Assembly: GCA_021793745.1 (NCBI GenBank) | Contig: JAJYSD010000135.1 | Span: 1-5,181 of the forward strand | Length of the DNA: 5,181 nt | Direction of reading: 5' to 3' | DNA from: Bacillota bacterium | GTDB taxonomy: Bacteria; Bacillota; Bacilli; Thermoactinomycetales; DSM-44946 | Shown: piece after piece, positions 1 to 5,181 of the stretch | Layout of the letters: each line of letters starts with the position of its first letter | How positions within the stretch are numbered: the stretch's first letter is position 1 | The notes under the pieces: model-generated | The model's database searches: none | Seen by the model: only the letters and a program-made list of their open reading frames with translations | What the model was told of the DNA's origin: nothing | Position numbers and translations under genes: made by a program

Positions 1-84
1 TTGGGATTCAATGTTTTTTTATTGTCCCTTTAAAGCGATAAGATGATAATGTCCTTGGAATGGCTGAAATCCATGCACTAAGAC

Positions 85-105
85 AGCCCGGGATAAACCC
101 GGGCT
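85..105. repeat. Perfect 8-bp GC-rich inverted repeat
   Basis: The arms AGCCCGGG (85-92) and CCCGGGCT (98-105) are perfectly complementary around the 5-nt loop ATAAA. Each arm contains the palindrome CCCGGG. Neither side has a proper T-run (plus side continues CGTATATTTA, minus side GTCTTAG), so it is a poor intrinsic terminator. It could be a terminator for an unseen plus-strand gene to the left, or a dispersed intergenic repeat. Confidence 0.6.
85..105 (+). other. Possible end of an unseen plus-strand transcript
   Basis: The hairpin at 85-105 may mark the 3' end of a plus-strand unit entering from the left of the window. The short broken frames at 1-81 give no protein that can be recognised, and the T-run is weak, so this is only a possibility. 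Confidence 0.15.
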
Positions 106-173
106 CGTATATTTAAAGAGTCGGGGCAAAGCGATTTTTCGATGAATCACTTGCCACTTTATGGAACTAAAAC

Positions 174-212
174 AAAAAGTCGCTCCCGGCTGTTTGTCAA
201 CAGCCCGCCGAC
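174..212 (-). terminator. Rho-independent terminator of the CbrC-family gene
   Basis: Read on the minus strand, GTCG (212-209) and GGCTGTT (205-199) pair with AACAGCC (194-188) and CGAC (182-179) around a GACA loop, with a small 3/5-nt internal loop between the two helices. The stem is followed directly by TTTTTGTTTT (178 downwards), the expected U-tract. It lies about 60 nt beyond the stop codon of the gene ending at 271. A second stem, GTTTGTC/GACAAAC (192-198 with 210-216), would exclude it; see findings. Confidence 0.75.
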
Positions 213-270
213 AAACGGACAGAACACAATACGTTCGGCGGAAAAAGTTCTTCCCCCAACGTCTTGCAAA

Positions 271-807
271 TCAGTCTAAATCCGTATGTAGTATATGGCC
301 CTTACAGGTCAGACACTGAAAGAGATAACCATAAATTCTTATATTCAACTCTTCAAGGAATTCCTCTTTAGTCAGACGATACTGCTCCGCTTCCTTCTGA
401 ACGCTTTCTTCCAACACGGGATCTCCTTGACTCAATAACTTTTGGAGTCCTGCGCCATCCACCTTACCGAGATAAGCGCAAAAGTCGTTGCAATGGCCGG
501 GCCAGTACTCTCCTTGCCAAGAGAAATAGCCGGGTGTTCTCTTCAAAAGCTCTTCGATGGCTTCTTTATTATCAACGGATTTGTCGATACTCTGTTGAAA
601 TTCGGCATCAAATTTTCTGGCGGCAGTTCCGTCTTTGATGCACCATGGGCAAAGATTTTCAATCTCTGGTATGCAATAAATGGAACCGACATAGTTGTAC
701 TCGCTCTTTTTTCCGCATGCCTCGCAAAGGATCTCTTCTCTTACAATCACTCCCGTCTGTTCGGGATTTGGATGATAGCGAAAGAATGGCAAAGCGCGCT
801 TTTCCAT
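271..807 (-). CDS. CbrC/UPF0167 family cysteine-rich protein
   Basis: A 178-aa protein recognised as the CbrC (UPF0167) family. The N-terminus LPFFRYHPNPEQTG is followed by CxxC at 28-31, C45, and the family hallmark LCPWCIKDGTAA with C53 and C56. Then come a GYFSWQGEYW stretch, C106 and C110, and a C-terminal CLTC pair (165 and 168). The spaced cysteine pairs suggest zinc binding; this is inference. In E. coli the CbrC protein is a CreBC-regulon member linked to colicin E2 tolerance, but the biochemical role is unknown, so no function is assigned here. There is no signal peptide or membrane segment, so a cytosolic protein is likely. Start: ATG at 807, with a possible AAAGGA ribosome site at 819-824 (long 11-nt spacing). 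It is separated from mdh by a strong terminator and ends in its own terminator, so it should be a single-gene transcript; no convincing promoter was found in 808-874. GC in blocks I counted ranges from about 33 to 53%, against about 62% in a block of mdh, which hints at a separate origin. Confidence 0.85.
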   Translation of the reverse strand: MEKRALPFFRYHPNPEQTGVIVREEILCEACGKKSEYNYVGSIYCIPEIENLCPWCIKDGTAARKFDAEFQQSIDKSVDNKEAIEELLKRTPGYFSWQGEYWPGHCNDFCAYLGKVDGAGLQKLLSQGDPVLEESVQKEAEQYRLTKEEFLEELNIRIYGYLFQCLTCKGHILHTDLD

Positions 808-874
808 GTCGATAATTTTCCTTTCTATTCACGGAATTTATTTCGTTTATCCCAAGCTTAATCCCATAAATAAC

Positions 875-923
875 AAAAAACCATCGGGTCTACAAGATAT
901 CCCCCATAGACCCAATGGTTTTT
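875..923 (-). terminator. Rho-independent terminator at the end of citZ-icd-mdh
   Basis: The plus-strand arms 875-892 and 907-923 are complementary. The core is ACCAT-C-GGGTCTA against TAGACCC-A-ATGGT, with a single mismatch (885/914) and a 14-nt loop (893-906). On the minus strand the stem is followed by TTTTTTGTTA. It begins about 20 nt after the mdh stop codon, so it closes the TCA operon. Because A and T runs flank both sides, it could also stop plus-strand transcription. Confidence 0.9.
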
Positions 924-945
924 GTTTAGCGCAAGCCAGTGCCCA

Positions 946-1884
946 TCAATCGAGGAGCTTCATCACTTTGCGAACCGATTCGGCCGATTTGTCCAAAGCC
1001 TGCTTCTCTTCGTCGGTCAGCTCCAGCTCGATCACCTTTTCCAGACCGTTGCCGCCGAGGAGGGTGGGAACACCGAGGAACATGTCGCTGTAACCGTACT
1101 CTCCCTCCAGATAGGCGACGGCCGGCAGGATGCGCCGCTTGTCCTTCAGGATCGCTTCGGCCATCTGAACCAGGGACGCCGCCGGAGCGTAGTAGGCGCT
1201 GCCGTTGCCCAGCAGGTTGACGATTTCGCCTCCCCCCTTGCGGGTCCGTTCGACGATGGCATCGATCCGATCCTTCGGCAGCCATTTTTCCAGGGGAATG
1301 CCGCCGACGTAGGAGTAGCGAACCAGAGGCACCATATCGTCTCCGTGTCCGCCCAGCACGAATCCAGTCACATCCTCCACCGAAACATTCAGCTCCTGGG
1401 CGACAAAGGTGCGGAAACGGGCGGTGTCCAACACCCCGGATTGGCCGATGACCCGGTTTTTGGGGAAACCGGAGGTGCGGAACACCTCATAGGTCATGGC
1501 ATCCACCGGGTTGGTCAGGACGATGATGATGGTGTTGGGAGAATGCTCCACGACGGACTGGGTGACCGACTTCATGATTTTAGCGTTGGTGCTGACCAGG
1601 TCGTCGCGGCTCATTCCCGGCTTCCGGGCGACACCGGCGGTGATAATCACCAGATCGGAGCCGGCGGTGTCCGCGTAATCCGTGGTGCCGACGATGTTGG
1701 AATCCACCCCTTGGACCGGTGTAGATTCCAACATGTCCAACGCCTTCCCCTTGGTGGGCCCTTCCACCTGGGGAATGTCCACCAAGACCACATCCCCCAG
1801 TTCCTTCTGCGCCAGCATCAGCGCGGTGGTCGCTCCGGTGAAGCCGGCGCCGATGACGGAAATTTTCCTTCTCCGGATGGTCAC
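946..1884 (-). CDS. mdh: Malate dehydrogenase (LDH-like, NAD-dependent)
   Basis: A 312-aa cytosolic enzyme that interconverts malate and oxaloacetate with NAD. It is the third gene of the citZ-icd-mdh cluster. The Rossmann motif GAGFTG is at 12-17, and D36 (in VLVDIP) fits NAD preference. The substrate loop [10 protein letters not shown] supplies R87 and R93, N125 lies in LTNPVD, and R156 lies in DTARFR. D153 and H180 (GGHGDD) form the expected proton relay. The GTG at 1884 is chosen as start because an AAGGAGG site (1894-1900) lies 9 nt upstream and the product then has the N-terminal spacing and the length of B. subtilis Mdh. An in-frame ATG at 1944 would add 20 residues without family support. 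The gap to icd is 146 nt and holds strong RNA structure. An 11-bp inverted repeat lies inside the gene at 1694-1734. The gene ends at TGA (946-948), just before the operon terminator. Confidence 0.96.
   Translation of the reverse strand: MTIRRRKISVIGAGFTGATTALMLAQKELGDVVLVDIPQVEGPTKGKALDMLESTPVQGVDSNIVGTTDYADTAGSDLVIITAGVARKPGMSRDDLVSTNAKIMKSVTQSVVEHSPNTIIIVLTNPVDAMTYEVFRTSGFPKNRVIGQSGVLDTARFRTFVAQELNVSVEDVTGFVLGGHGDDMVPLVRYSYVGGIPLEKWLPKDRIDAIVERTRKGGGEIVNLLGNGSAYYAPAASLVQMAEAILKDKRRILPAVAYLEGEYGYSDMFLGVPTLLGGNGLEKVIELELTDEEKQALDKSAESVRKVMKLLD
1694..1734 (-). repeat. Perfect 11-bp inverted repeat inside mdh
   Basis: The arms ATGTTGGAATC (1694-1704) and GATTCCAACAT (1724-1734) are exact reverse complements. 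In the minus-strand mRNA the helix extends by a U-G, an A-U and a C-G pair, an A/G mismatch, and two more C-G pairs, leaving a 7-nt loop. It overlaps codons for [14 protein letters not shown] (Mdh residues 51-64). Confidence 0.9.
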
Positions 1885-1893
1885 TTCAACCTT

Positions 1894-1900
1894 CCTCCTT
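1894..1900 (-). promoter_or_regulatory. Ribosome binding site that sets the mdh GTG start
   Basis: AAGGAGG on the minus strand, 9 nt before the GTG at 1884. It is the best Shine-Dalgarno match in the icd-mdh gap. It supports the 312-aa Mdh over the longer frame opened by the ATG at 1944, which has only a GGGGGTG sequence upstream, and that sequence is part of a hairpin. Confidence 0.85.
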
Positions 1901-1953
1901 TTGGGGTCCCGTATAACGAATCGGGTTGGATCTCCTGCCTCCATCGGGTTTCA

Positions 1954-1981
1954 CCCCCGGCCCCTCCCGTCCCGCCGGGGG
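1954..1981 (-). promoter_or_regulatory. GC-rich hairpin overlapping a G-quadruplex motif between icd and mdh
   Basis: CCCCCGGC (1954-1961) and GCCGGGGG (1974-1981) form a perfect 8-bp stem with a 12-nt loop. On the minus (mRNA) strand the same segment reads GGG-AC-GGG-A-GGGG-CC-GGGGG (1973-1954), which satisfies the four-G-run quadruplex pattern. The two folds share bases and exclude each other. No T-run follows, so it is not a standard terminator. Possible roles are mRNA processing, stability, or translational control of mdh; this is inference. Confidence 0.6.
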
Positions 1982-2030
1982 AGCGGAGGCGGCCGGGAGC
2001 ATATCCGCTGCTGCTTTTGTCTCTAGCCTA

Positions 2031-3323
2031 TCACAGATTTTCAATCAGCTTATCCCCGAACTCGGAACACTTCACCTCGATCGCTCCCTCCATCAGGCGA
2101 GCGAAATCGTAGGTGACGGTCTTTTGGCTGATCGTCTTGCCCATCGAGGCATAGATCAAATCCGCCGCCTCCTGCCAGCCCAGATGCTCCAACATCAGCA
2201 CGCCGGACAGAATGACCGAACCCGGGTTCACCTTGTCCAATCCGGCATATTTGGGGGCGGTACCGTGGGTCGCTTCGAAGATGGCGTGCCCGGTGTCATA
2301 GTTGATGTTGGCTCCGGGGGCGATGCCGATGCCTCCCACCTGGGCCGCCAGGGCGTCGGAGATGTAATCCCCGTTCAGGTTGAGGGTGGCGATCACGTCG
2401 TACTCGGCGGGCCGGGTGAGGATCTGCTGCAGGAAGGCGTCGGCGATCACGTCCTTCACGATGATCCTGCCGGCCTCCTCCGCCTCGGCCTGGGCGCGGT
2501 TGGCCGCTTCCTTGCCCTTCTCCTCCACGATCCGGTCATATTGGGCCCAGGTGAACACCTTGTCGCCGAACTCCCGCTCGGCCAACTCGTAGCCCCAATT
2601 CTTAAAGGCACCCTCGGTAAATTTCATGATGTTCCCCTTGTGCACCAGGGTGACGCTCTTCCGGCCGTGATCCAGGGCGTATTGAATCGCCGACCGCACC
2701 AGCCGCTCCGTTCCCTCCCGGGACACGGGCTTAATGCCGATGCCGGAGGTTTCCGGGAAACGGATCTTCTTGACGCCCATTTCCTCCTGCAGGAAGCGAA
2801 TCACCTTTTTCACTTCCTCCGACTCCGCTTCCCACTCGATCCCGGCATAGATGTCCTCCGAGTTCTCCCGGAAAATCACCATGTCCACCAGTTCGGGATG
2901 TTTGACCGGCGACGGAACGCCGTCGAAATAGCGGACGGGACGCAGGCAGACATACAGATCCAGTTCCTGCCGCAGCGCCACGTTGAGGGAACGGATCCCG
3001 CCTCCCACCGGCGTGGTGAGGGGTCCCTTGATGGCCACTTTGTACTCCCGAATCGCCTTCAGCGTATCCTCGGGCAACCATTCGCCAAAGCGCTTGTACG
3101 CCTTTTCTCCGGCGAAGACTTCAAACCAGGCGATCTTTTTCTTTCCTCCGTAGGCCTTCTCCACGGCGGCATCCAGCACCCGCTTTGCCGCCGCCCAGAT
3201 ATCGGGGCCTGTGCCGTCCCCCTCGATGAAGGGAATGATCGGATGGTCGGGAACGCTGAGCTTCCCGTTTTCAACGACAATCCTTTCCCCGGCTTGCGGT
3301 TCTCCCCATTTAAACGCTGCCAT
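2031..3323 (-). CDS. icd: NADP-dependent isocitrate dehydrogenase
   Basis: A 430-aa soluble enzyme, normally a homodimer in the family, that oxidatively decarboxylates isocitrate to 2-oxoglutarate and makes NADPH. Substrate residues are visible: S112 (in GGGIRSLN, the residue equivalent to E. coli S113), R118, R128, R152 and Y159, with K229 in LVHKGN. Metal-binding aspartates are D295, D319 and D323. NADP choice is shown by H353, K358 and Y359 (ATHGTAPKY) and by Y405 and R409 (YDFAR), matching the E. coli NADP set. The ATG at 3323 is chosen because AGGGGTG (3329-3335) lies just upstream; a GTG at 3353 would add 10 residues and run through that site. The N-terminus is a few residues longer than in B. 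subtilis (423 aa). The gene lies 72 nt after citZ and 146 nt before mdh and is probably co-transcribed with both. It ends at TGA (2031-2033). Confidence 0.97.
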   Translation of the reverse strand: MAAFKWGEPQAGERIVVENGKLSVPDHPIIPFIEGDGTGPDIWAAAKRVLDAAVEKAYGGKKKIAWFEVFAGEKAYKRFGEWLPEDTLKAIREYKVAIKGPLTTPVGGGIRSLNVALRQELDLYVCLRPVRYFDGVPSPVKHPELVDMVIFRENSEDIYAGIEWEAESEEVKKVIRFLQEEMGVKKIRFPETSGIGIKPVSREGTERLVRSAIQYALDHGRKSVTLVHKGNIMKFTEGAFKNWGYELAEREFGDKVFTWAQYDRIVEEKGKEAANRAQAEAEEAGRIIVKDVIADAFLQQILTRPAEYDVIATLNLNGDYISDALAAQVGGIGIAPGANINYDTGHAIFEATHGTAPKYAGLDKVNPGSVILSGVLMLEHLGWQEAADLIYASMGKTISQKTVTYDFARLMEGAIEVKCSEFGDKLIENL

Positions 3324-3359
3324 TTTGACACCCCTAACTGTATTTTTATTCACAACAAA

Positions 3360-3386
3360 ACAGGGGACAGGTTGTCCCTCCCCTGT
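3360..3386 (-). promoter_or_regulatory. Hairpin in the citZ-icd gap, possible attenuator or partial terminator
   Basis: ACAGGGG (3360-3366) and CCCCTGT (3380-3386) form a 7-bp stem. A second possible stem, GGGACA/TGTCCC (3364-3369 with 3373-3378), overlaps it. On the minus strand the outer stem is followed by TTTTGTTGT, a moderate U-tract. It begins 9 nt after the citZ stop and ends 36 nt before the icd start. It could terminate a fraction of transcripts or protect a processed citZ mRNA end. Confidence 0.55.
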
Positions 3387-3395
3387 CTGGAGATG

Positions 3396-4508
3396 TTACC
3401 GCTGGTCGATCGGTACGTAGGATTGATTCTTCGGTCCCACGTATTCCGCACGGGGGCGGATCAGGCGGTTATTCGCATACTGCTCCATTACGTGGGCCGT
3501 CCAACCCGTCACCCGGCTCATGGCAAAGATGGGGGTGAACAGATCGCTGGGAATGCCGAGATAATTATAGACCGAGGCGGAATAAAAGTCCACATTGGGC
3601 TTGAGTCCCTTTTTCTCTTCAACCAGGGCCTCAATCTTCCGGGACATTTCATACCACTTGGTTTCCCCGGTGAGGTCGGCCAGTTGACGGGACATCTCCC
3701 GCAGGTGCTTCGCCCGGGGATCGCCGTCCTTGTACACCCGGTGTCCGAAGCCCATAATTTTTTCCTTCCGGTCCAGCTTATCCTGAATATAGGACTCCAC
3801 CCGGTCCATCGCATCGATTTCCCTCAGCATCGCCATCACGCGCTCGTTGGCTCCCCCGTGCAACGGGCCCTTCAGCGTCCCGATCGCCGAGGTGATGGCC
3901 GAATACATGTCGGAAAGGGTGGCGGTCGTCACCCGGGCGGCGAAGGTGGAAGCGTTCAGCTCGTGATCCGCATGCAGGATCAGCGCCTTGTTAAAGGCCT
4001 CCACCGCCACATCCTCCGGCTCCTTGCCGTTCAGCATGTACAGGAAGTTCCGGGCAAATCCCTGACCCGGACGGGGAGCGACCGGTTCCAGTCCGGAGCG
4101 CAGACGGAAGTAGGCCGTGATGATCGTCGGGATCTTGGCCGTCAGCCGGATCGCCTTGCGACGGTTGGCTTCCGGGCTGTTATCATCCGCGTCGGGGTCG
4201 TACATCGCCAGCAGGGATACCGCCGTCCGGAGCACGGCCATCGGGTGTACATTTTTGGGATACCCCTTCAGCTGATTCAATACTTCCTCCGGAATGGCGG
4301 CATTTTCGTCGAGCTCCCTTTGCAGCCCTTCCAATTCCTCCTTCTTCGGCAGCCGTCCGTTCCAAAGCAGGAAGATCACTTCTTCGAACTGGGCCTTTTC
4401 CGCCAATTCGTCGATGTTGATCCCCCGGTAGGTCAAGACGCCGTCGATGATGGAGCTGACCTCGGAAGTGACCGCAACTACGCCCTCCAATCCCTTGGCA
4501 ACCGTCAT
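3396..4508 (-). CDS. citZ: Citrate synthase (CitZ type)
   Basis: A 370-aa cytosolic enzyme that condenses acetyl-CoA with oxaloacetate to citrate, the entry step of the TCA cycle. Family features in order: the N-terminus GLEGVVAVTS, NVHPMAVLRT at 86-95, ADHELNAS with H182, GPLHGGAN with H217, GFGHRVYK with H256, and NVDFYSAS with D307. H217, H256 and D307 are the expected catalytic triad. NNRLIRPRAEYVGP is at the C-terminus. The length matches B. subtilis CitZ (372 aa). Start: the ATG at 4508 is preceded by AAAGGAGA (4515-4522) at a good spacing. The frame stays open 61 more codons upstream to a GTG at 4691, but that stretch has no ribosome site and no family similarity. It is the first gene of the operon, with a candidate promoter at 4737-4765. 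In B. subtilis citZ is repressed by CcpC and CcpA and its leader is bound by aconitase; here these are only possibilities. Confidence 0.97.
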   Translation of the reverse strand: MTVAKGLEGVVAVTSEVSSIIDGVLTYRGINIDELAEKAQFEEVIFLLWNGRLPKKEELEGLQRELDENAAIPEEVLNQLKGYPKNVHPMAVLRTAVSLLAMYDPDADDNSPEANRRKAIRLTAKIPTIITAYFRLRSGLEPVAPRPGQGFARNFLYMLNGKEPEDVAVEAFNKALILHADHELNASTFAARVTTATLSDMYSAITSAIGTLKGPLHGGANERVMAMLREIDAMDRVESYIQDKLDRKEKIMGFGHRVYKDGDPRAKHLREMSRQLADLTGETKWYEMSRKIEALVEEKKGLKPNVDFYSASVYNYLGIPSDLFTPIFAMSRVTGWTAHVMEQYANNRLIRPRAEYVGPKNQSYVPIDQR

Positions 4509-4553
4509 ATGATCTCTCCTTTGCTTCTGATCTGCGACCCAGGGCACACCGGT

Positions 4554-4569
4554 CGAGAAAATCCTCTCG
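4554..4569 (-). promoter_or_regulatory. Small hairpin in the citZ leader
   Basis: CGAGA (4554-4558) and TCTCG (4565-4569) are complementary around a 6-nt loop. It lies about 30 nt upstream of the citZ ribosome site, within the predicted leader. The loop does not match the CAGUGN loop of a classical iron-responsive element. Confidence 0.35.
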
Positions 4570-4640
4570 CGATTGACTGAAAATACAGGAAAGAAAACCA
4601 TTTTCCCCGGCATGGGGCGGAACTTTGTTCGGTGGTGCGC

Positions 4641-4655
4641 AAGATTCACAATCTT
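4641..4655. repeat. Perfect dyad AAGATT-CAC-AATCTT in the citZ leader
   Basis: Six-base arms AAGATT (4641-4646) and AATCTT (4650-4655) surround a 3-nt centre. It lies about 75 nt downstream of the predicted citZ transcription start. It could be an operator or a weak RNA hairpin; no known regulator is recognised. Confidence 0.5.
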
Positions 4656-4672
4656 GGTCTGGGCGAGGATGT

Positions 4673-4682
4673 CGAACGTTCG
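4673..4682. repeat. 10-bp perfect palindrome CGAACGTTCG
   Basis: A self-complementary site with no spacer, flanked by GGAT (4667-4670) and ATCC (4684-4687), which extend the symmetry imperfectly. It lies in the citZ leader, about 50 nt after the predicted start of transcription. The form suits a dimeric DNA-binding protein; none is recognised. Confidence 0.5.
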
Positions 4683-4736
4683 GATCCCCACCTGCGATTT
4701 CGTCTTGACCGAATGCGCCCTTCTTATTCCGACAAT

Positions 4737-4765
4737 AGTTTACCACAAAAACCGACGGATATCAC
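4737..4765 (-). promoter_or_regulatory. Candidate sigma-A promoter of citZ-icd-mdh
   Basis: On the minus strand, GTGATA (4765-4760, 4 of 6 matches to TTGACA) is followed after 17 nt by TAAACT (4742-4737, 4 of 6 to TATAAT). A TG one base upstream of the -10 gives an extended -10. It predicts a start near 4730 and a leader of about 220 nt. The match is moderate and other starts are possible. Confidence 0.4.
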
Positions 4766-4826
4766 CATGGACACCGATGCGGATTGTGATTGAATTAACG
4801 TTCTATCTCCCTTATTCCCTTTTTTA

Positions 4827-4848
4827 ATACCGATAAAAATGGTATAAT
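4827..4848 (+). promoter_or_regulatory. Extended -10 promoter of ytvI with overlapping dyad
   Basis: TGGTATAAT (4840-4848) is a perfect -10 hexamer with the TG extension; the -35 region (4820-4825, TTTTTT) is poor, as is common with extended -10 promoters. Transcription should start near 4855, giving a short leader of about 25 nt. The dyad ATACC (4827-4831) / GGTAT (4841-4845) overlaps the -10, so a protein bound there would block RNA polymerase. Confidence 0.65.
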
Positions 4849-4880
4849 GACAGCGCCAAATATGCGGCGGAGGCGGAACA

Positions 4881-5181
4881 ATGAATGTAGGAACGTCCCA
4901 ACTGATCGGAATGCTTGTACGATTTGGACTGCTGGTATTGATGGCGGTGCTCGCCTATTTTGCGCTATCGTTTGTCATCCCCCTTTTCTATCCCTTTTTG
5001 ATCGGCTGGCTGATCGCCATGATGATTGAACCGGCTGTCCGCTTCGGGGAGCGCCGACTTCGCTTGCCGCGCTGGGCCGGCGTCACCATCATGCTGATCC
5101 TCGTGCTGGCCGTGGTCTCTTCGCTACTGGTTCTGTTGATTACGCAAGTCGTCGTCGAGTTGACCCGGTTGGCCGAATTTC
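4881..5181 (+). CDS. ytvI: YtvI-type sporulation membrane protein, AI-2E transporter family (5' part)
   Basis: The first 100 residues of a gene cut by the window end. The start is the ATG at 4881, preceded by GGAGG (4869-4873) with 7-nt spacing. The residues form about three hydrophobic segments: roughly 11-33, 34-50 and 66-89. Between the second and third lies a positively charged loop, RFGERRLRLPRW. The YPFLIGWLIAMMIEPAV stretch followed by LRLPRWAGV is typical of the N-terminus of the AI-2E exporter-like permease family (PF01594), and in particular of its sporulation member YtvI. B. subtilis ytvI also lies close to citZ, which supports the name. The protein should lie in the cytoplasmic membrane; its transported substrate and exact sporulation role are unknown. 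It is transcribed away from citZ from the promoter at 4827-4848. The rest of the gene, and whether it is intact, cannot be seen. Confidence 0.8.
   Translation, partial: MNVGTSQLIGMLVRFGLLVLMAVLAYFALSFVIPLFYPFLIGWLIAMMIEPAVRFGERRLRLPRWAGVTIMLILVLAVVSSLLVLLITQVVVELTRLAEF

Larger units (their letters stand above)
1..164. other. Intergenic stretch with no recognisable gene
   Basis: No open frame of useful length or recognisable protein similarity was found on either strand. Short plus-strand frames are broken by stops: one ends at 31-33, and the next in-frame stretch gives a 15-residue peptide ending at 79-81. The only clear structure is the GC-rich hairpin at 85-105, annotated separately. The stretch is AT-rich compared with the TCA genes. 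It could hold decayed coding sequence, but nothing identifies a family. Confidence 0.5.
4509..4880. other. Divergent control region between citZ and ytvI
   Basis: A 372-bp gene-free stretch serving both divergent genes. From right to left it holds the ytvI ribosome site and promoter, an ATACC/GGTAT dyad, two copies of CTTATTCC (4811-4818 and 4723-4730), the candidate citZ promoter, and a citZ leader of about 220 nt with several small palindromes. No close match to a cre box or to the CcpC dyad (ATAA-N7-TTAT) was found by eye. Upstream-frame ATGs in the leader lack ribosome sites. Confidence 0.7.

Noticed and set aside
1..81. Remnant of a transposase or other gene at the left edge
   Set aside because: The short peptides in the broken frames match no family I can name, and no terminal inverted repeats or target duplications are visible.
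442..861. A 139-codon open frame on the plus strand
   Set aside because: It overlaps the CbrC-family gene on the opposite strand, has no ribosome site that I can see, and its product is not recognisable.
922..2112. A 396-codon open frame on the plus strand
   Set aside because: Antisense to mdh, with no recognisable domain; a shadow of GC-rich coding sequence.
1926..4580. An 884-codon open frame on the plus strand
   Set aside because: It lies entirely antisense to icd and citZ, which show full family motifs. Its low-complexity, His/Gly/Arg-rich product is typical of the opposite strand of GC-rich genes.
4509..4691. N-terminal extension of citrate synthase by 61 residues
   Set aside because: The frame is open, but there is no ribosome site at the GTG (4691), no similarity to citrate synthases, and a strong ribosome site sits before the ATG at 4508.
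4801..4850. CcpC-type dyad (ATAA-N7-TTAT) in the AT-rich part of the control region
   Set aside because: ATAA elements occur, but as direct repeats or with wrong spacing; no proper inverted pair was found.
4847..5029. Short plus-strand frame overlapping the start of ytvI
   Set aside because: Out of frame with ytvI, whose membrane-protein sequence and ribosome site are clear.
1..5181. CRISPR array, tRNA or rRNA genes
   Set aside because: No regularly spaced direct repeats and no tRNA or rRNA signatures were seen on either strand.

Overview
The window carries the three-gene citrate synthase / isocitrate dehydrogenase / malate dehydrogenase cluster (citZ-icd-mdh) of a Bacillales-type member of the Bacillota. 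It is read on the minus strand. The proteins closely follow the Bacillus subtilis pattern: CitZ-type citrate synthase of 370 aa, NADP-type Icd of 430 aa, and LDH-like Mdh of 312 aa. The gene order is the B. subtilis order, and a ytvI-type sporulation membrane protein gene begins just upstream of citZ. The core genes are clearly GC-rich (about 60% in a block I counted). This suggests a moderately high-GC relative such as a thermoactinomycete or a similar lineage rather than Bacillus proper; the genus is an inference.

Layout: 1-164 has no recognisable gene, only a perfect GC-rich hairpin at 85-105. 174-212 is an intrinsic terminator for the gene to its right. 271-807 (-) encodes a CbrC/UPF0167 family cysteine-rich protein with visibly lower GC than its neighbours. 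875-923 is the strong terminator that closes the TCA operon. 946-1884 (-) is mdh, 2031-3323 (-) is icd, and 3396-4508 (-) is citZ. 4509-4880 is a 372-bp divergent control region with a candidate citZ promoter, a roughly 220-nt citZ leader, several small palindromes and an extended -10 promoter for the plus-strand gene. From 4881 to the window end is the 5' part of ytvI (+).

Function: citrate synthase condenses acetyl-CoA and oxaloacetate, isocitrate dehydrogenase makes 2-oxoglutarate and NADPH, and malate dehydrogenase regenerates oxaloacetate. The operon therefore supplies three non-consecutive TCA steps; aconitase is not in the window. Both intergenic gaps inside the operon (72 and 146 nt) carry RNA-structure potential, which could tune the relative output of the three genes.

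No new multi-gene system is visible. The most interesting signals are structural. One is a perfect 11-bp inverted repeat inside mdh, which makes sense and antisense strands encode nearly the same peptide. Another is a G-quadruplex motif that competes with a GC hairpin between icd and mdh. The third is the palindrome-rich leader of citZ.
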